DNA of 64,000 nucleotides from Vibrio lentus (GCF_030409755.1 NZ_JAUFQE010000002.1:3410001-3474000), one strand, 5' to 3'; counted from the first letter of the stretch, positions 37,515 to 47,993 are shown. Translations and numbers: made by a program. Notes: generated by a model not told the origin, from the letters alone.

Positions 37515-37987
37515 TGACTATCTTTGAATTATTGCTCGGCCTTTTGAATGATATGTTTTTTGCGGCGATACCTGCCGTCGGTTTTGCACTGGTCTTTAAC
37601 GTGCCACAACGTGCGTTGATCTATTGTGCTCTTGGAGGATCCATTGGCCACGGTAGCCGTTACTTAATGATGCATTTCGGCATTCCCATCGAATGGGCAA
37701 CGTTCTTCGCTGCGACTATTGTCGGGATGATTGGGGTTCATTGGTCACACAAACTGTTGGCGCACCCAAAGGTATTTACCGTCGCCGCTTTGATTCCGAT
37801 GGTACCAGGAGTTTTTGCGTTCAAAGCGATGATCGCTATGGTAGAAATTAACAGAGCAGGGTATAACCCAGAGTTGCTCGCCATGTTGATGGAGAACTTC
37901 TTAAAGTCGATGTTCATTATCGCGGGGCTAGCGATTGGCTTGGCGGTGCCGGGGCTGTTATTCTACCGTCGTAGACCTATCGTCTAA
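37514..37987 (+). CDS. yjjB: YjjB, ThrE-type exporter C-terminal subunit
   Basis: Encodes 157 residues with about four membrane segments and the Pro-Met-Val-Pro-Gly motif of the ThrE_2 domain. The ATG at 37514 shares its A with the yjjP TAA (TAATG), so the pair is translationally coupled; the frame also opens at GTG 37496. In actinobacteria the two halves are one polypeptide, so the split here is the normal gamma-proteobacterial form rather than a frameshift. Confidence 0.88.
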   Translation: MTIFELLLGLLNDMFFAAIPAVGFALVFNVPQRALIYCALGGSIGHGSRYLMMHFGIPIEWATFFAATIVGMIGVHWSHKLLAHPKVFTVAALIPMVPGVFAFKAMIAMVEINRAGYNPELLAMLMENFLKSMFIIAGLAIGLAVPGLLFYRRRPIV

Positions 37988-37988
37988 C

Positions 37989-38030
37989 TTCAATTTCAAT
38001 TTCAATTTCAATTTCAATTTCATTTTCAGG
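37989..38030. repeat. TTCAAT hexamer microsatellite
   Basis: Five exact copies of TTCAAT (37989-38018) followed by two degenerate copies (TTCATT, TTCAGG), between yjjB and folA and ending about 22 bp before the folA start. Confidence 0.9.
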
Positions 38031-38051
38031 TAAGGACAGGACTTTCTATTT

Positions 38052-38531
38052 ATGATCATCAGTATGATAGCGGCAATGGCAAACAACCGTGTAATTGGTA
38101 AAGATAATCAGATGCCATGGCATTTACCTGCAGATTTCGCATGGTTTAAACGCTCAACTATGGGCAAACCTGTCGTGATGGGACGTAAGACTTACGATTC
38201 AATTGGACGTCCTTTACCGGGGAGGTTGAACGTTGTAATCAGCCGCGATGAGAGTTTAGAAATCGAAGGCGTAACGACGGTAACTTCGATTGAAAAAGCA
38301 CTAGAGCTGGTAAGTGATGTTGATGAAGTGATGATCATCGGTGGCGGTTCTATCTATGAAAGCTGCTTACCTAAAGCGAACAAGCTATACCTGACTTATA
38401 TCGACCTCGAAGTTGATGGCGATACACAGTTCCCTAGTTGGGGAGAAGGTTGGAAGCAGAGCTTTAGTGAAATTTATCAAGCCGATGAGAAGAATAAACA
38501 CAACATGGAATTTGTTATTCTCGAGCGTTAA
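38052..38531 (+). CDS. folA: Dihydrofolate reductase
   Basis: Encodes 159 residues, the same length as E. coli FolA. It reduces dihydrofolate with NADPH and is the target of trimethoprim. Asp28 in Pro-Ala-Asp-Phe-Ala-Trp-Phe is the catalytic acid; Met-Pro-Trp-His-Leu-Pro and Gly-Arg-Lys-Thr-Tyr are family motifs. A TTCAAT microsatellite lies directly upstream. Confidence 0.97.
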   Translation: MIISMIAAMANNRVIGKDNQMPWHLPADFAWFKRSTMGKPVVMGRKTYDSIGRPLPGRLNVVISRDESLEIEGVTTVTSIEKALELVSDVDEVMIIGGGSIYESCLPKANKLYLTYIDLEVDGDTQFPSWGEGWKQSFSEIYQADEKNKHNMEFVILER

Positions 38532-38548
38532 GCTCTGAAGTTAAAAAC

Positions 38549-38577
38549 GTTTGCGTTACTGTAACAGTAACGCAAAC
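38549..38577. terminator. Hairpin terminator between folA and apaH
   Basis: Perfect 13-bp stem, GTTTGCGTTACTG (38549-38561) with CAGTAACGCAAAC (38565-38577), loop TAA. On the minus strand a GTTTTTAA tract follows, so it best ends the apaH transcript. It may also stop folA. Confidence 0.8.
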
Positions 38578-38588
38578 TTCTCGTATCT

Positions 38589-39392
38589 CTATAGCGCATC
38601 TTGAGTGAAAAACTTTTTATCTTCCCAGCGAAGTATCGTCAATTCTCCTCCCCAAACACATCCCGTATCTAAGCCAATCACATCTTTTCCGGAATAGCCT
38701 TCTAAGGCTGCCCAGTGCCCAAACAACACGGTTTTTTCGAGTGTAATGCGCTGTGAAAGGTCAAACCAGGGTATCAAAGGTTCATCCGTAATTTCATTGG
38801 GCGGCAGTTTGCACGCCATGTCGAGTCGGCCATCGGGAGAGCAAAAGCGCATTCGAGTGAAGCTATTGATTGCATAGCGATAGCGCTCTATGTCTTGCAA
38901 CTCTTTACTCCAGAGGTCCGGTGTGTTGCTGTACATATTCTCGATAAGCCACTGCCAACGGTCCGATTTGAGCAACGATGTTATTTCTTGGTTCTCTGTA
39001 CGTGCTTGTTCCAAGTCCCATTGAGGTGAGATGCCTGCATGTGTCATGACAAACTCTGGGTGCTCTTGCATCAAGGGTTGTTGTCTTAACCATTCCAGCA
39101 ATTGGTCACGGTCTTCAGCATCAAGAATGGGTTGAGTCTTGTCTTTTGGTTTGGCTGAAAAGAGGCCTAAGGATACCGCAAGTAGATGTAAATCATGGTT
39201 ACCCAATACCACCTTCGCTGAACCGCCAAGGTTACGAACAAAACGTAACGTCTCTAAGGATTTAGGGCCACGAGCAACTAAGTCTCCGGCGATCCATAAC
39301 GTATCTTGTTGTTTATCAAAGTTGATGGTTTCAAGCAGTAACTGAAGTTCGTCGAAGCATCCTTGGATGTCTCCGACAATATAATTCGACAC
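38589..39392 (-). CDS. apaH: Diadenosine tetraphosphatase ApaH
   Basis: Encodes 267 residues. It splits Ap4A symmetrically to two ADP and can decap Np4-capped RNA. The phosphoesterase motifs are Gly-Asp-Ile-Gln-Gly-Cys (near 7), Gly-Asp-Leu-Val-Ala-Arg-Gly-Pro (near 36) and Gly-Asn-His-Asp (near 64). It is the last gene of the lptD-to-apaH cluster, 29 nt after apaG. Confidence 0.96.
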   Translation of the reverse strand: MSNYIVGDIQGCFDELQLLLETINFDKQQDTLWIAGDLVARGPKSLETLRFVRNLGGSAKVVLGNHDLHLLAVSLGLFSAKPKDKTQPILDAEDRDQLLEWLRQQPLMQEHPEFVMTHAGISPQWDLEQARTENQEITSLLKSDRWQWLIENMYSNTPDLWSKELQDIERYRYAINSFTRMRFCSPDGRLDMACKLPPNEITDEPLIPWFDLSQRITLEKTVLFGHWAALEGYSGKDVIGLDTGCVWGGELTILRWEDKKFFTQDAL

Positions 39393-39421
39393 AGCATTTT
39401 CCTGTAAGTGGTAGATGTGTA

Positions 39422-39802
39422 CTAGTTAAGAATATTGGGGATAGCCAGTCTAAATGGGTCGACTTCTGTTATGAAATCAATGCCTTTATGATCGGTCATT
39501 ACATAGTGTCCCTGCATGACTCCCACTGGGGTTTCGATGACGGTGCCACTGGTGTATGTGTATTCGTCATTGGCTTCAATCACAGGTTGCTGTCCAACCA
39601 CGCCATCACCTTCTATGGTGAGTTGTTTACCGTTGGAATCGGTGATCAGCCAGCGGCGAGACATAAGTTGTACCGTTGTTTTACTTAGATTTTTGATGGT
39701 AATGATGTAAGCGAAAACGTAGCGATTCTTAGATGGCTCAGATTGTTCTTCAATATATTTAGAATGAACTTGGCATTTGATACAAGGCGTAGATATATCC
39801 AT
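39422..39802 (-). CDS. apaG: ApaG protein
   Basis: Encodes 126 residues of the DUF525 beta-sandwich, with Ser-Arg-Arg-Trp-Leu-Ile-Thr-Asp and Gly-Val-Met-Gln-Gly-His-Tyr motifs. The function is unclear; ApaG binds pyrophosphate-type ligands in some species. It lies between rsmA and apaH but behind a terminator (39850-39880), so it may have its own promoter. Confidence 0.95.
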   Translation of the reverse strand: MDISTPCIKCQVHSKYIEEQSEPSKNRYVFAYIITIKNLSKTTVQLMSRRWLITDSNGKQLTIEGDGVVGQQPVIEANDEYTYTSGTVIETPVGVMQGHYVMTDHKGIDFITEVDPFRLAIPNILN

Positions 39803-39841
39803 ATTCGCACCTTTTGTTGTTGGTATGCTTTAAGTATTACA

Positions 39842-39880
39842 TAAAAAATAGGCTCCTCACCGAAGTGTAGGAGCCTTTTT
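39842..39880 (-). terminator. Terminator between rsmA and apaG
   Basis: AGGCTCCT (39850-39857) pairs with AGGAGCCT (39869-39876). On the minus strand the stem is followed by an ATTTTTTAT tract. It would end the lptD-surA-pdxA-rsmA transcript before apaGH. Confidence 0.85.
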
Positions 39881-39883
39881 CAA

Positions 39884-40699
39884 TTATTTGTCAGCGTTGT
39901 GACTGTCGTGCAACCAGTTCGCCATATCGACAAACTGTTCGAGCGTCAGGTTCTCAGGGCGCATGCCAGGGTTTACACCTAGCTCTTCAAGCACTTCCTT
40001 GTCGATTAGGCTCTTGTAGCAGTTACGTACTGTTTTGCGACGCTGGTTAAAGCCTTCGCGACATACGCGATCCAGCCACTTAAGATCTTTTGCCGGGTAA
40101 GGCAGTACTTCATAAGGCTGAAGGCGAACGACTGCAGAGTCTACTTTCGGTGGCGGAACAAATGCTGTTGGTGGCACTTCTAGCACAGGAGTGACTTTAC
40201 AGTAATATTGAGCCATAACCGTTAGACGACCGTAAGCTTTGGTACCAGGGCCCGCTGCCAATCGGTTAACCACTTCTTTTTGAAGCATAAAGTGCATGTC
40301 TTGCACGTCTTTATGGAACTCAAAAAGGTGGAACATCAATGGTGTCGAGATGTTGTATGGCAAATTACCGAAGATACGTAGCTTGTTGTTTGGCTTAACA
40401 AGTTGTTCGAAATCGAACTTCATTGCATCGCCTTCATAGATCGTTAACTTTTCAGCAAGATCAGGGTGATTACGCAGACGTTCAGCAAGATCTCTATCCA
40501 GTTCAATTACTGTGAACTTGTCGACAAGCTTGCCAACAGGCTCAGTAATCGCACCAAGACCAGGGCCGATTTCGACTAAGTTCTGGCCTGGTAGTGGGTT
40601 AATACTCGATACGATTCCATCAATAATGTATGGATCGTTAAGGAAGTTTTGACCAAAACGTTTACGCGCTTTGTGCCCTAAGTGGACATCATTTCTCAT
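39884..40699 (-). CDS. rsmA: 16S rRNA dimethyladenosine transferase RsmA (KsgA)
   Basis: Encodes 271 residues. It dimethylates two adjacent adenines in helix 45 of 16S rRNA (A1518 and A1519 in E. coli). Motifs: Phe-Gly-Gln-Asn-Phe-Leu near residue 14, the SAM site Val-Glu-Ile-Gly-Pro-Gly-Leu-Gly near 41, and the catalytic Asn-Leu-Pro-Tyr-Asn near 112. The start overlaps the pdxA end by 4 nt. Confidence 0.97.
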   Translation of the reverse strand: MRNDVHLGHKARKRFGQNFLNDPYIIDGIVSSINPLPGQNLVEIGPGLGAITEPVGKLVDKFTVIELDRDLAERLRNHPDLAEKLTIYEGDAMKFDFEQLVKPNNKLRIFGNLPYNISTPLMFHLFEFHKDVQDMHFMLQKEVVNRLAAGPGTKAYGRLTVMAQYYCKVTPVLEVPPTAFVPPPKVDSAVVRLQPYEVLPYPAKDLKWLDRVCREGFNQRRKTVRNCYKSLIDKEVLEELGVNPGMRPENLTLEQFVDMANWLHDSHNADK

Positions 40700-41685
40700 T
40701 GCTTTTTCTCTACTAATTCAATGGCGTGCGTGAGCGCTGTTATAAAGCTCCCTGTATCGGCTTGGCCTTTCCCTGCCAAGTCTAAGGCGGTACCGTGATC
40801 GACTGATGTGCGAATAAACGGTAAGCCAAGCGTGATGTTCACTGAGCGACCAAACCCTTTGTATTTCAATACCGGGAGTACTTGGTCGTGATACATACCT
40901 AAAACAGCATCTGCATCTTGCAAATATTTTTCATTAAAGATGGTGTCTGCTGGCAATGGGCCAACTAAATTAATACCATCTTTCTGGCGAATTTTTTCTA
41001 GCGTAGGGGTGATAGTTTCTATCTCTTCACGACCCAAACAACCATCTTCACCCGCATGTGGGTTCAATCCACAAACGTAAATAGTTGGTTTCTCTATAGC
41101 AAACTTTTCGACCAAATCTTTATGCAGAATAGTAATGATTTGCTCTAATCTATCTTCGGTCACTGCTTGAGATACATAAGCTAGTGGGATGTGCGTTGTT
41201 ACGAGAGCAACACGCAGCCCTTCTGTTGCCAACATCATCACGACAAGTGGAGTATTGGACTTCTCTGCAAAGAACTCGGTATGGCCGCTAAAAGCAACGC
41301 CAGCTCGGTTAATTACACCCTTGTGAACAGGGCCGGTGACAATAGCATCAAATTCATCATTCATACAGCCAATTGCTGCGGTTTCTAATGTATTTAATAC
41401 GTAGTGGCCGTTCGCTTCATTAAGTTGACCCGCGACGGCGACTTCAGCTAGTGGAATGTGTTTGACTACCAGCGTGCCAGAGCGTTGAGGTTGCTTAGGC
41501 GCTGTTGAGTCGTAATCCAACAGCTCAACCTCGATCCCTAACATTTTAGCTCGTTCTGCTAGTAGGGTTTTATCCGCACAAACGACGAGCTGATGTGGCC
41601 AGCTTTCTTGGGATAAGGCGAGAGTTAAATCTGGCCCAATTCCCGCTGGTTCACCTGCCGTAATGACAAGGCGTTTAGTTGTCAT
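40696..41685 (-). CDS. pdxA: 4-hydroxythreonine-4-phosphate dehydrogenase PdxA
   Basis: Encodes 329 residues from ATG 41685, the same length as E. coli PdxA. GAGG at 41695-41698 is well placed for this start; ATG 41694 and a longer frame to 41718 also exist. It oxidises 4-phosphohydroxythreonine in pyridoxal phosphate synthesis. [11 protein letters not shown] and the metal-site His residues in Ser-Gly-His-Thr-Glu and Tyr-His-Asp-Gln are present. The start lies inside the end of surA. Confidence 0.95.
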   Translation of the reverse strand: MTTKRLVITAGEPAGIGPDLTLALSQESWPHQLVVCADKTLLAERAKMLGIEVELLDYDSTAPKQPQRSGTLVVKHIPLAEVAVAGQLNEANGHYVLNTLETAAIGCMNDEFDAIVTGPVHKGVINRAGVAFSGHTEFFAEKSNTPLVVMMLATEGLRVALVTTHIPLAYVSQAVTEDRLEQIITILHKDLVEKFAIEKPTIYVCGLNPHAGEDGCLGREEIETITPTLEKIRQKDGINLVGPLPADTIFNEKYLQDADAVLGMYHDQVLPVLKYKGFGRSVNITLGLPFIRTSVDHGTALDLAGKGQADTGSFITALTHAIELVEKKQ

Positions 41686-42970
41686 CTTGGTCATCCTCAA
41701 CCATTTCAACAAAAGCACTCGCTCTTACTTCTTGTAGCCAAGCGCCAGCTTCTTCGTTGAACTTACGGTTAAATAGAATTTGGTATGCTTTATTCTTTAA
41801 AGCTGAATCGGTACGGTCTACTTCTCTGCGATCAAGTACTTCAACAATGTGCCAGCCATGAACCGTTTTGAATGGTGCACTGATTTTACCTTCAGGTAGT
41901 GTTTCTACTTGGTGTTTGAACTCTGGTACGTACAAGTCAGGTGTTTGGTAGCCTAACTCGCCGTCTTGAACAGCTGAACCTGGGTCTTGGCTGTATTGCT
42001 GTGCAAGGTCACCAAAGCTCGCTTCACCTGCGTTTACGCGACGCGTGATTTCTTCAAGCTGCTCTTTGGCACCGTCATCACTCAGGATAACCGTTGGTTT
42101 AATCAAAATATGACGTGCATTTACTTCGGTAACTGCAACGGTTTCCAAACCTTTTACGTCTTCAATTTTTAGAATATGGAAGCCAACACCACTTCGGAAA
42201 GGACCGATGATGCTGCCTTTGTTCTGCATTTTGATTTGGTCTGCAAAAATCGTAGGCATCTCTTCTTTACGCATCCAACCCCAATCACCACCTTGCAGCG
42301 CTTTAGGGCCTTTAGAGTAAGTATAAGCCATGGTGCTGAAGTCTTTGCCGTTGTTTAGCTCTTCCACTAAATCAGTCGCTTGTGCTTCTAATTCTTCTTT
42401 GGTTTGGTCATCATTGAATCGAAGTTGAATGTGGCCAATTTTGTATTGAACAGTAGCATTGGTTTCTTGCGCTAAGATGTCCGCTAGGTTGTCTACTTCT
42501 GCAGGAAGGATATTAATACGACGGCGAACCAAGGCATTGCGAGCTTCACTTGCTGCAATCTCTTTTCTTACTTGCTCACGAAATGCGTTGTAGCTAAGGC
42601 CTTCCTCAGCAACAGACGCGGTGAGTTGTTCAACCGTTTGGTTGTTGTCTTTCGCGATGCCTTCAATCGCTTGATCCAGTCGAGCATCATCAATACGAAC
42701 GCCAATACGTTCCGCTTCTTGAGTTTGAATAGTATCGATGATCAGTTTTTCGAGCACTTGCTCATTGAGCACGTCTTGCGATGGCAATGTTTGACCGCTT
42801 TTCTTAGCGTTTGCACGTAGCGTCTTCATCGAAGCATCGATGTCGCTTTGCAAGATAACGCCCTCGTTAACGATAACTTTTACGCTGTCTAGCTCGACTG
42901 GCGCTGCAAAGCTTGTTGATAAAGTACAAGTCGCTGCGATAGCAATTAATGTGCGTTTCCACAATGTCAT
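41675..42970 (-). CDS. surA: Periplasmic chaperone/PPIase SurA
   Basis: Encodes 431 residues. A signal peptide (cleavage near Ser-Phe-Ala, residue 22) precedes an N-terminal chaperone domain and two parvulin domains (about 170-275 and about 285-385, each with a Gly-Asp-(Trp/Leu)-Gly motif), then a C-terminal helix. SurA delivers outer-membrane proteins, including LptD, to the Bam complex. It lies 43 bp after lptD and overlaps pdxA. Confidence 0.96.
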   Translation of the reverse strand: MTLWKRTLIAIAATCTLSTSFAAPVELDSVKVIVNEGVILQSDIDASMKTLRANAKKSGQTLPSQDVLNEQVLEKLIIDTIQTQEAERIGVRIDDARLDQAIEGIAKDNNQTVEQLTASVAEEGLSYNAFREQVRKEIAASEARNALVRRRINILPAEVDNLADILAQETNATVQYKIGHIQLRFNDDQTKEELEAQATDLVEELNNGKDFSTMAYTYSKGPKALQGGDWGWMRKEEMPTIFADQIKMQNKGSIIGPFRSGVGFHILKIEDVKGLETVAVTEVNARHILIKPTVILSDDGAKEQLEEITRRVNAGEASFGDLAQQYSQDPGSAVQDGELGYQTPDLYVPEFKHQVETLPEGKISAPFKTVHGWHIVEVLDRREVDRTDSALKNKAYQILFNRKFNEEAGAWLQEVRASAFVEMVEDDQDDN

Positions 42971-43013
42971 GTGTAATCCTTTAAATTTATTGATTGTTTA
43001 TCAATAAAGAAAA

Positions 43014-45347
43014 TTAGTTGTTTAAGAAGAATGGGCGACCATAGCTCAAGGAATTATCAGAGCTGCTCTCCCCAACGGCTCCTGAATCAGAGCCAATATT
43101 GGTACCAAAGCCAACAATACCGAAGTTCACACTAAAGTTGTTTTCATATTCAGGTGTGATATTTGGATCACTAATGTTGTTCGTCAAACGGTTACTATAG
43201 GTAAAGCCGATGTACCAACAATCCGATCTGTAGTTTAAACGAGCTAACCACTCTAGATCTTCTTGTGTAGTTAAGTCATAGAAATATTGAGCACTCGTGC
43301 TCCATTTCGGTGAAATTTGGTAGGCACCAAGTAGGCCTGCTTGTGAGATACCCTCTCTTGTAATTGATGATACGTCAAAATCTACAGTTTCATTTATGTA
43401 TTCTTCTGTTACATAACGATAGTTAGTTTGTACGTAACCACCAGTGAAGCGGTATTCTAACGTACTGTTTGCAAGCTGCATCGCAGTGGTATCAATATCG
43501 TATTGCACTCCGCCATGGTAAAAAAGGTAATCGTCGTAGTTAAAGTCGACCTCAACAGCCCAAGAAGAGTAGTTGGAATTTTTATCTGCATCATCGCTAT
43601 TTAAATTTTGTTTGGTATCTTTATCAATATAGAAGATTTGACCAAAGGATATATTAAGTCGCTCTTTATATTCATCATCAAAGAAACGAGATGATGCGCC
43701 ATAGCTAACTTGGTTTGCTGCAGCAATTCGATCTACGCCGCTGTATTTACGACTTCTGAATAGGCCATAGTAGTCAGTTTGTAGCAGTGTTGTATCGTAA
43801 AGACCAATTTCGCTTTGATCTTCTTCGGGCACATAAAGATACTGAACCTGAGGCTCTAACGTCTGTGTATAGTTACCCACAATAGTGGTATCTCGTTCCA
43901 GGACGATGCCAGCGTGACTTCTAAATTCAGGAATAACACGACTGGTGGATTCTTCTAGTCCTTCATAGTCAGAGCCACTACCTGTATCAACGCCATCAAG
44001 ATCTTGCTGATAATAAGTACCAAGCAATCGAGCTTCTGTTGTCCAAGTTCCCCAAGTATTACCTACAGGGATGGTAATGCCAGGTTCAACGTGAACACGC
44101 GTCGCAGATGGTTTGTTTGACGCATCAGTATCGAATACTGAAACATGGCTGATCATATCGAAGTCTAAGTTCTTCATCACTTCAGGAGCATAGTAGTTAT
44201 ACTCTAGCTGTGGCATTAGACGATAAGGTTGGTTGTTTGGAGTTAAAACCTGAAAATCTCGGACAAGCACTGATGCATCCCAGTTTTGAGAACGGTATGT
44301 TGCTTGGCCTTCTTGTAATAACTGGCCATCTTCACGGTTACCGATACTGCTTGAGCTAACGTCGGTGAAGTAATCGATATCACTGACTTTTGAGTAATCA
44401 ATCTCAAATAACCACGACTCTTGGAAGATACCAGAGTGTTCTAGTTGAGCGCCCCAACGGTCACCTTTCTCTTGGAACTTTTTATCGTCGGGTAGGTACT
44501 CAGATTTAATGCTGCCAGAGCCGAAATCGCTCAAGTATCTGAATTTACTGTTGAGTTGTGTACCGCGTTCCTGCATGTATTTGAAGGTAGTTTCCAAGTC
44601 GTAGTTTGGCGCTAAGTTCCAGTAAATAGGTACCTCAGCTTCAAAACCATCGCTTGAGCCGTATGACACGGTTGGGTAAAGAAAACCGGTTTTACGGGTA
44701 TCGCCAATAGGAACAGTTAAATAAGGTAGGTAGAAAACTGGCACGCTCTGGATTTCAAAACGTGGGTTATAAAAGGTGGCTTGTTCTTCATTTTGATCGA
44801 CGTCAATGCTTGATGCTCTTAGACGCCAAGCGTTATCACCAATAGGACAAGAGGTGATCGAGCCATCTTCTATCTCATAAACCGCCTTGCCTGTTTTCGC
44901 AATATATACCGCATCTCCGCGACCTGGTTCGCAAAGAAATTCATAGTCGGTGTTCTCTAGCGTCATTTCATCGGTAGTGAGGTTATTGGTCGCCTTGTCT
45001 GAGATAGACTTAATTTGACCGTCACTAAAGTTTACGTTGCCTTCAGCTACAACGATGTTTTCTTGTTGGTGAAGCGTTACATTATCAGCAAGGATGGTTT
45101 TATTTCCTTGCGTAACTCTTACATCACCTGAATATATTGCCTTGTCACCATTGATAGCCTCTAAGCGATCTGATTCCACATGAGCGGGCAGTTGTGTCTC
45201 GTTTTCGGCAGCGGGTTCGATCAAGCATTGATCTATAGAGGGCATTTCCTGCACACTACTATCGGTGATTGTTTCAGCTTGAGTTGTCGACACGTATAAT
45301 GCCGTACTTATAGACGCGGCTAACAAGGTGCGGGAAAAAGATTGCAT
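43014..45347 (-). CDS. lptD: LPS-assembly protein LptD
   Basis: Encodes 777 residues. A signal peptide ends after Thr-Gln-Ala near residue 24. An OstA/LptA-like domain spans about 55-170, with [12 protein letters not shown]. A large beta-barrel follows. Cysteines near the N-terminus and the Cys-Trp-Tyr near residue 720 fit the disulfide pairs that activate LptD. With LptE it inserts LPS in the outer leaflet. It heads the surA-pdxA-rsmA cluster. Confidence 0.96.
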   Translation of the reverse strand: MQSFSRTLLAASISTALYVSTTQAETITDSSVQEMPSIDQCLIEPAAENETQLPAHVESDRLEAINGDKAIYSGDVRVTQGNKTILADNVTLHQQENIVVAEGNVNFSDGQIKSISDKATNNLTTDEMTLENTDYEFLCEPGRGDAVYIAKTGKAVYEIEDGSITSCPIGDNAWRLRASSIDVDQNEEQATFYNPRFEIQSVPVFYLPYLTVPIGDTRKTGFLYPTVSYGSSDGFEAEVPIYWNLAPNYDLETTFKYMQERGTQLNSKFRYLSDFGSGSIKSEYLPDDKKFQEKGDRWGAQLEHSGIFQESWLFEIDYSKVSDIDYFTDVSSSSIGNREDGQLLQEGQATYRSQNWDASVLVRDFQVLTPNNQPYRLMPQLEYNYYAPEVMKNLDFDMISHVSVFDTDASNKPSATRVHVEPGITIPVGNTWGTWTTEARLLGTYYQQDLDGVDTGSGSDYEGLEESTSRVIPEFRSHAGIVLERDTTIVGNYTQTLEPQVQYLYVPEEDQSEIGLYDTTLLQTDYYGLFRSRKYSGVDRIAAANQVSYGASSRFFDDEYKERLNISFGQIFYIDKDTKQNLNSDDADKNSNYSSWAVEVDFNYDDYLFYHGGVQYDIDTTAMQLANSTLEYRFTGGYVQTNYRYVTEEYINETVDFDVSSITREGISQAGLLGAYQISPKWSTSAQYFYDLTTQEDLEWLARLNYRSDCWYIGFTYSNRLTNNISDPNITPEYENNFSVNFGIVGFGTNIGSDSGAVGESSSDNSLSYGRPFFLNN

Positions 45348-45496
45348 GAAGTTGAACTATCCTGTGTCACTAGATGAAGGGTTGATCTAGTATCAATCCA
45401 ATTAATAAAGCATTTTCCTTATGATAAAGGAAATATTAGCATTCAGCATCATCAGACAGCGTTACTCAGATAAAATTCATAGATAGAGAACACATA

Positions 45497-46351
45497 ATGC
45501 AAATATTTGGCAAAATTTTGGGCGCTTTTTTTGGCTTTTTATTTGGAGGTCCGCTTGGTTTAGTTTTTGGCCTATTTTTGGGGCATCAATTTGATAAGGC
45601 TCGACGTTTAAACCAATCGGGGTTCAATAGTTCTGGTTTTGGTCGTGGACCAAGCCAAGCAGAAAGGCAAAACGAGTTCTTTAAAGCGGCTTTTGCGGTT
45701 ATGGGACATGTTGCTAAAGCCAAAGGCCAGGTAACACCTGAAGAGATTCAGCTCGCTTCTACAATGATGGAGCGTATGAACCTGCATGGCGAGCAACGTA
45801 AAGCGGCGCAAGATGCGTTTCGTGATGGCAAAGAAAGTGACTTCCCGTTAAGCGATGTGCTTGAGCGTGTGAAGATCTCATCGGGTGGCCGTTTTGATCT
45901 CCTGCAGTTCTTTTTAGAGCTACAGGTATCTGCCGCGTTTGCCGATGGAAGCCTACACCCAAGTGAGCGTCAGGTTCTTCACAAGATAGCGCAAGGGCTT
46001 GGATTTTCTGCAGAACAGCTAGAGCGCCGTTTACAGATGCAAGAGGCTGCATTCCGTTTTCAACAGCAGGGTGGAAGCTTTGGTGGTCATCAAGGTCACG
46101 GGCAGTCATCAGGTTGGCAACAGGCTTCACAACAGAACCAACTTGGTGACGCATATAAGGTTCTTGGTGTGAGTGAAAGTGCTGATGGTAAAGAGGTGAA
46201 GAAAGCCTACCGTAAACTGATGAATGAACATCACCCAGATAAACTGATGGCGAAGGGTTTGCCACCAGAAATGATGAATGTCGCGAAAGAGAAATCGCAA
46301 GAAATTCAAAATGCTTATGACCTAATAAAGAAGGTCAAAGGTTTTAAGTAA
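45497..46351 (+). CDS. djlA: Membrane-anchored DnaJ-like co-chaperone DjlA
   Basis: Encodes 284 residues. A Gly/Phe-rich N-terminal membrane segment (about 5-30) is followed by a TerB-like helical domain (about 55-180), a Gln/Gly-rich linker (about 190-215), and a C-terminal J domain with His-His-Pro-Asp near residue 250. DjlA recruits DnaK at the inner membrane and influences capsule and envelope signalling. It is divergent from lptD, as in related species. Confidence 0.95.
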   Translation: MQIFGKILGAFFGFLFGGPLGLVFGLFLGHQFDKARRLNQSGFNSSGFGRGPSQAERQNEFFKAAFAVMGHVAKAKGQVTPEEIQLASTMMERMNLHGEQRKAAQDAFRDGKESDFPLSDVLERVKISSGGRFDLLQFFLELQVSAAFADGSLHPSERQVLHKIAQGLGFSAEQLERRLQMQEAAFRFQQQGGSFGGHQGHGQSSGWQQASQQNQLGDAYKVLGVSESADGKEVKKAYRKLMNEHHPDKLMAKGLPPEMMNVAKEKSQEIQNAYDLIKKVKGFK

Positions 46352-46408
46352 TCGAACATAGACCGAGTCATACTATTAAATGATTCGGTTTTTATTAAAG
46401 GGAATTAT

Positions 46409-46954
46409 ATGACGGTAACGTATCAGGATGTTCTAGAGTTTTGGTTCGATGAATTGACGCCAAAAGACTGGTTTACTGGCGGCGAAGAAATTGATGCTTT
46501 GATAGAGTCCCGATTTGCTGAGGTGCACAAGGCCGCGGCTCATGGTGAGCTATTTGAATGGCGACAAAACGCACAAGGACGTTTGGCTGAAATTATCGTG
46601 CTGGATCAGTTTTCTCGAAATATTGGCAGAAACAGTCCGGCTGCATTTTCAGCAGACCCAATGGCGTTGGCTCTAGCCCAAGAGGCGGTAGCCGGTGGTT
46701 TTGATCACCAGCTTAACGAGCAACAAAAAAGCTTCCTGTATATGCCTTATATGCACAGTGAGTCTTTGCTGATGCATGAACAAGCGGTTCTGCTTTTTTC
46801 CCAGACAGGCTTAGAGAATAACTTGGATTTTGAGTTTAAGCATAAAGTGATTATTGAGCGCTTTGGTCGCTACCCTCACCGTAATGAGGTGTTAGGTAGA
46901 GCTTCGACTCCTGAAGAGGTTGAATTCTTGCAGCAACCGGGTTCAAGCTTTTAA
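46409..46954 (+). CDS. DUF924 family protein
   Basis: Encodes 181 residues, with the family marks Val-Leu-Glu-Phe-Trp-Phe at the start, Val-Leu-Asp-Gln-Phe-Ser-Arg-Asn (near 70) and Phe-Gly-Arg-Tyr-Pro-His-Arg-Asn (near 153). It is an all-helical, TPR-like soluble protein of unknown function, sometimes described as membrane-protein-like or related to glutathione metabolism without proof. AGGGAA precedes the ATG. A strong terminator follows. Confidence 0.9.
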   Translation: MTVTYQDVLEFWFDELTPKDWFTGGEEIDALIESRFAEVHKAAAHGELFEWRQNAQGRLAEIIVLDQFSRNIGRNSPAAFSADPMALALAQEAVAGGFDHQLNEQQKSFLYMPYMHSESLLMHEQAVLLFSQTGLENNLDFEFKHKVIIERFGRYPHRNEVLGRASTPEEVEFLQQPGSSF

Positions 46955-46980
46955 CTGTTGAAATCCGGTTCAATAGATAA

Positions 46981-47024
46981 AAAAGAGGCTAGAGGTTAAT
47001 AAAAACCTCTAGCCTCTTTTTGTT
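46981..47024. terminator. Strong bidirectional terminator
   Basis: A 17-bp stem, AAAAGAGGCTAGAGGTT (46981-46997) with AACCTCTAGCCTCTTTT (47004-47020), serves the converging DUF924 and DUF547 genes. Confidence 0.95.
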
Positions 47025-47054
47025 TCGCTTCATTCATGAGCTTTAATGTTAAAA

Positions 47055-47837
47055 CTAATTCACTTTGTTAAGCGACCAATCATAGTCATAACTGATTTTT
47101 TTAGTGTTCGTCACCGGCTTTGTTCGATACTGGTCTAAGTGCTGAATGAGCTGTTTCTCTGTACCAAAATCCACAGCAAACCATTCGTAAATCGATGATA
47201 GTTGGAGCTTATTGCTTTTAACTAACACACCTTTATCACTGTTCATAAACTCGGTCGCCGCTTGTTCTAGTAGCATTTCTGTATTGTCAGCAGTAAAGGC
47301 CTGAGGCTGTAAGTTAGGGCAACCTAAACTCGCGCAATTCACTGCATAATGCGTGCGTGGATCTTTCCAAATCGGTCTTAAGATTCGATGTTCAATATCA
47401 TTGAGTGTCAGCGACTTCCCATTTACCTTCACTGCATCATCTCCCCACGGTCCAAAACTAAACAGTCCGCCGAGCTTTGTGATGGATTTTATTGGGTAAG
47501 CATCGATAATTAGATCGACAGTCACGGCGTTATATAGGTTAACCCAATAGGCATACTGCTCCGCTTTTGAGTAGTCGAGCGGATTAACCTGCTCGAGTTG
47601 CTTGATGTATTGCTTGAGCTTTTTCTTATCTGCGGTGTTCACTGCTTTATAGCGAACTAGCGTATTTTGCCCCTGTTTAACCAAGTAGTTATCGAGGAAT
47701 TTCTGCCAACTTTTATGAGAAATTTGTTCCGAGTTGACCTCATTACTTTGATTCCAGTACGGCCACAATTCAGATTTCGGCGCCGACCAAGCTAAGGTTG
47801 AGAAAAGTAAGCTGACAATAAAAAGTAGTTGTTTCAT
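47055..47837 (-). CDS. DUF547 family secreted protein
   Basis: Encodes 260 residues from ATG 47837, preceded by AGGAGA. The frame opens earlier, at 47882, but only this start gives a clean signal peptide (Met-Lys-Gln-Leu-Leu...Ala-Trp-Ser-Ala, cleavage near residue 18). Tyr-Trp-Val-Asn-Leu-Tyr-Asn-Ala and His-Tyr-Ala-Val-Asn-Cys-Ala-Ser-Leu-Gly-Cys-Pro are DUF547 motifs. It is likely periplasmic; function unknown. Confidence 0.88.
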   Translation of the reverse strand: MKQLLFIVSLLFSTLAWSAPKSELWPYWNQSNEVNSEQISHKSWQKFLDNYLVKQGQNTLVRYKAVNTADKKKLKQYIKQLEQVNPLDYSKAEQYAYWVNLYNAVTVDLIIDAYPIKSITKLGGLFSFGPWGDDAVKVNGKSLTLNDIEHRILRPIWKDPRTHYAVNCASLGCPNLQPQAFTADNTEMLLEQAATEFMNSDKGVLVKSNKLQLSSIYEWFAVDFGTEKQLIQHLDQYRTKPVTNTKKISYDYDWSLNKVN

Positions 47838-47943
47838 GGCATTCTCCTGATGACTGACTACTAAGACCTTAAGGCTTACCATTTTCTTTCATTGCTCTTC
47901 ATTTAAATAAACATATGAAGTTAAGTTAAAAGCTTAGCCAAAT

Positions 47944-47971
47944 AAAAAAGGTTGGCACTTGGCCAACCTTT
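47944..47971 (-). terminator. leuABCD operon terminator
   Basis: AAGGTTGGC (47948-47956) pairs with GCCAACCTT (47962-47970). On the minus strand it is followed by a TTTTTATT tract, 23 nt beyond the leuD stop. Confidence 0.9.
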
Positions 47972-47993
47972 AGATTTATTCAGAAACGTCTCA

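Noticed and set aside
36747..37987. Possible frameshifted single ThrE gene
   Set aside because: The two halves overlap as TAATG and match the separate YjjP and YjjB proteins of gamma-proteobacteria, so the split is native.
37989..38030. Possible CRISPR-like array
   Set aside because: Units are 6 bp with no spacers; it is a simple microsatellite.
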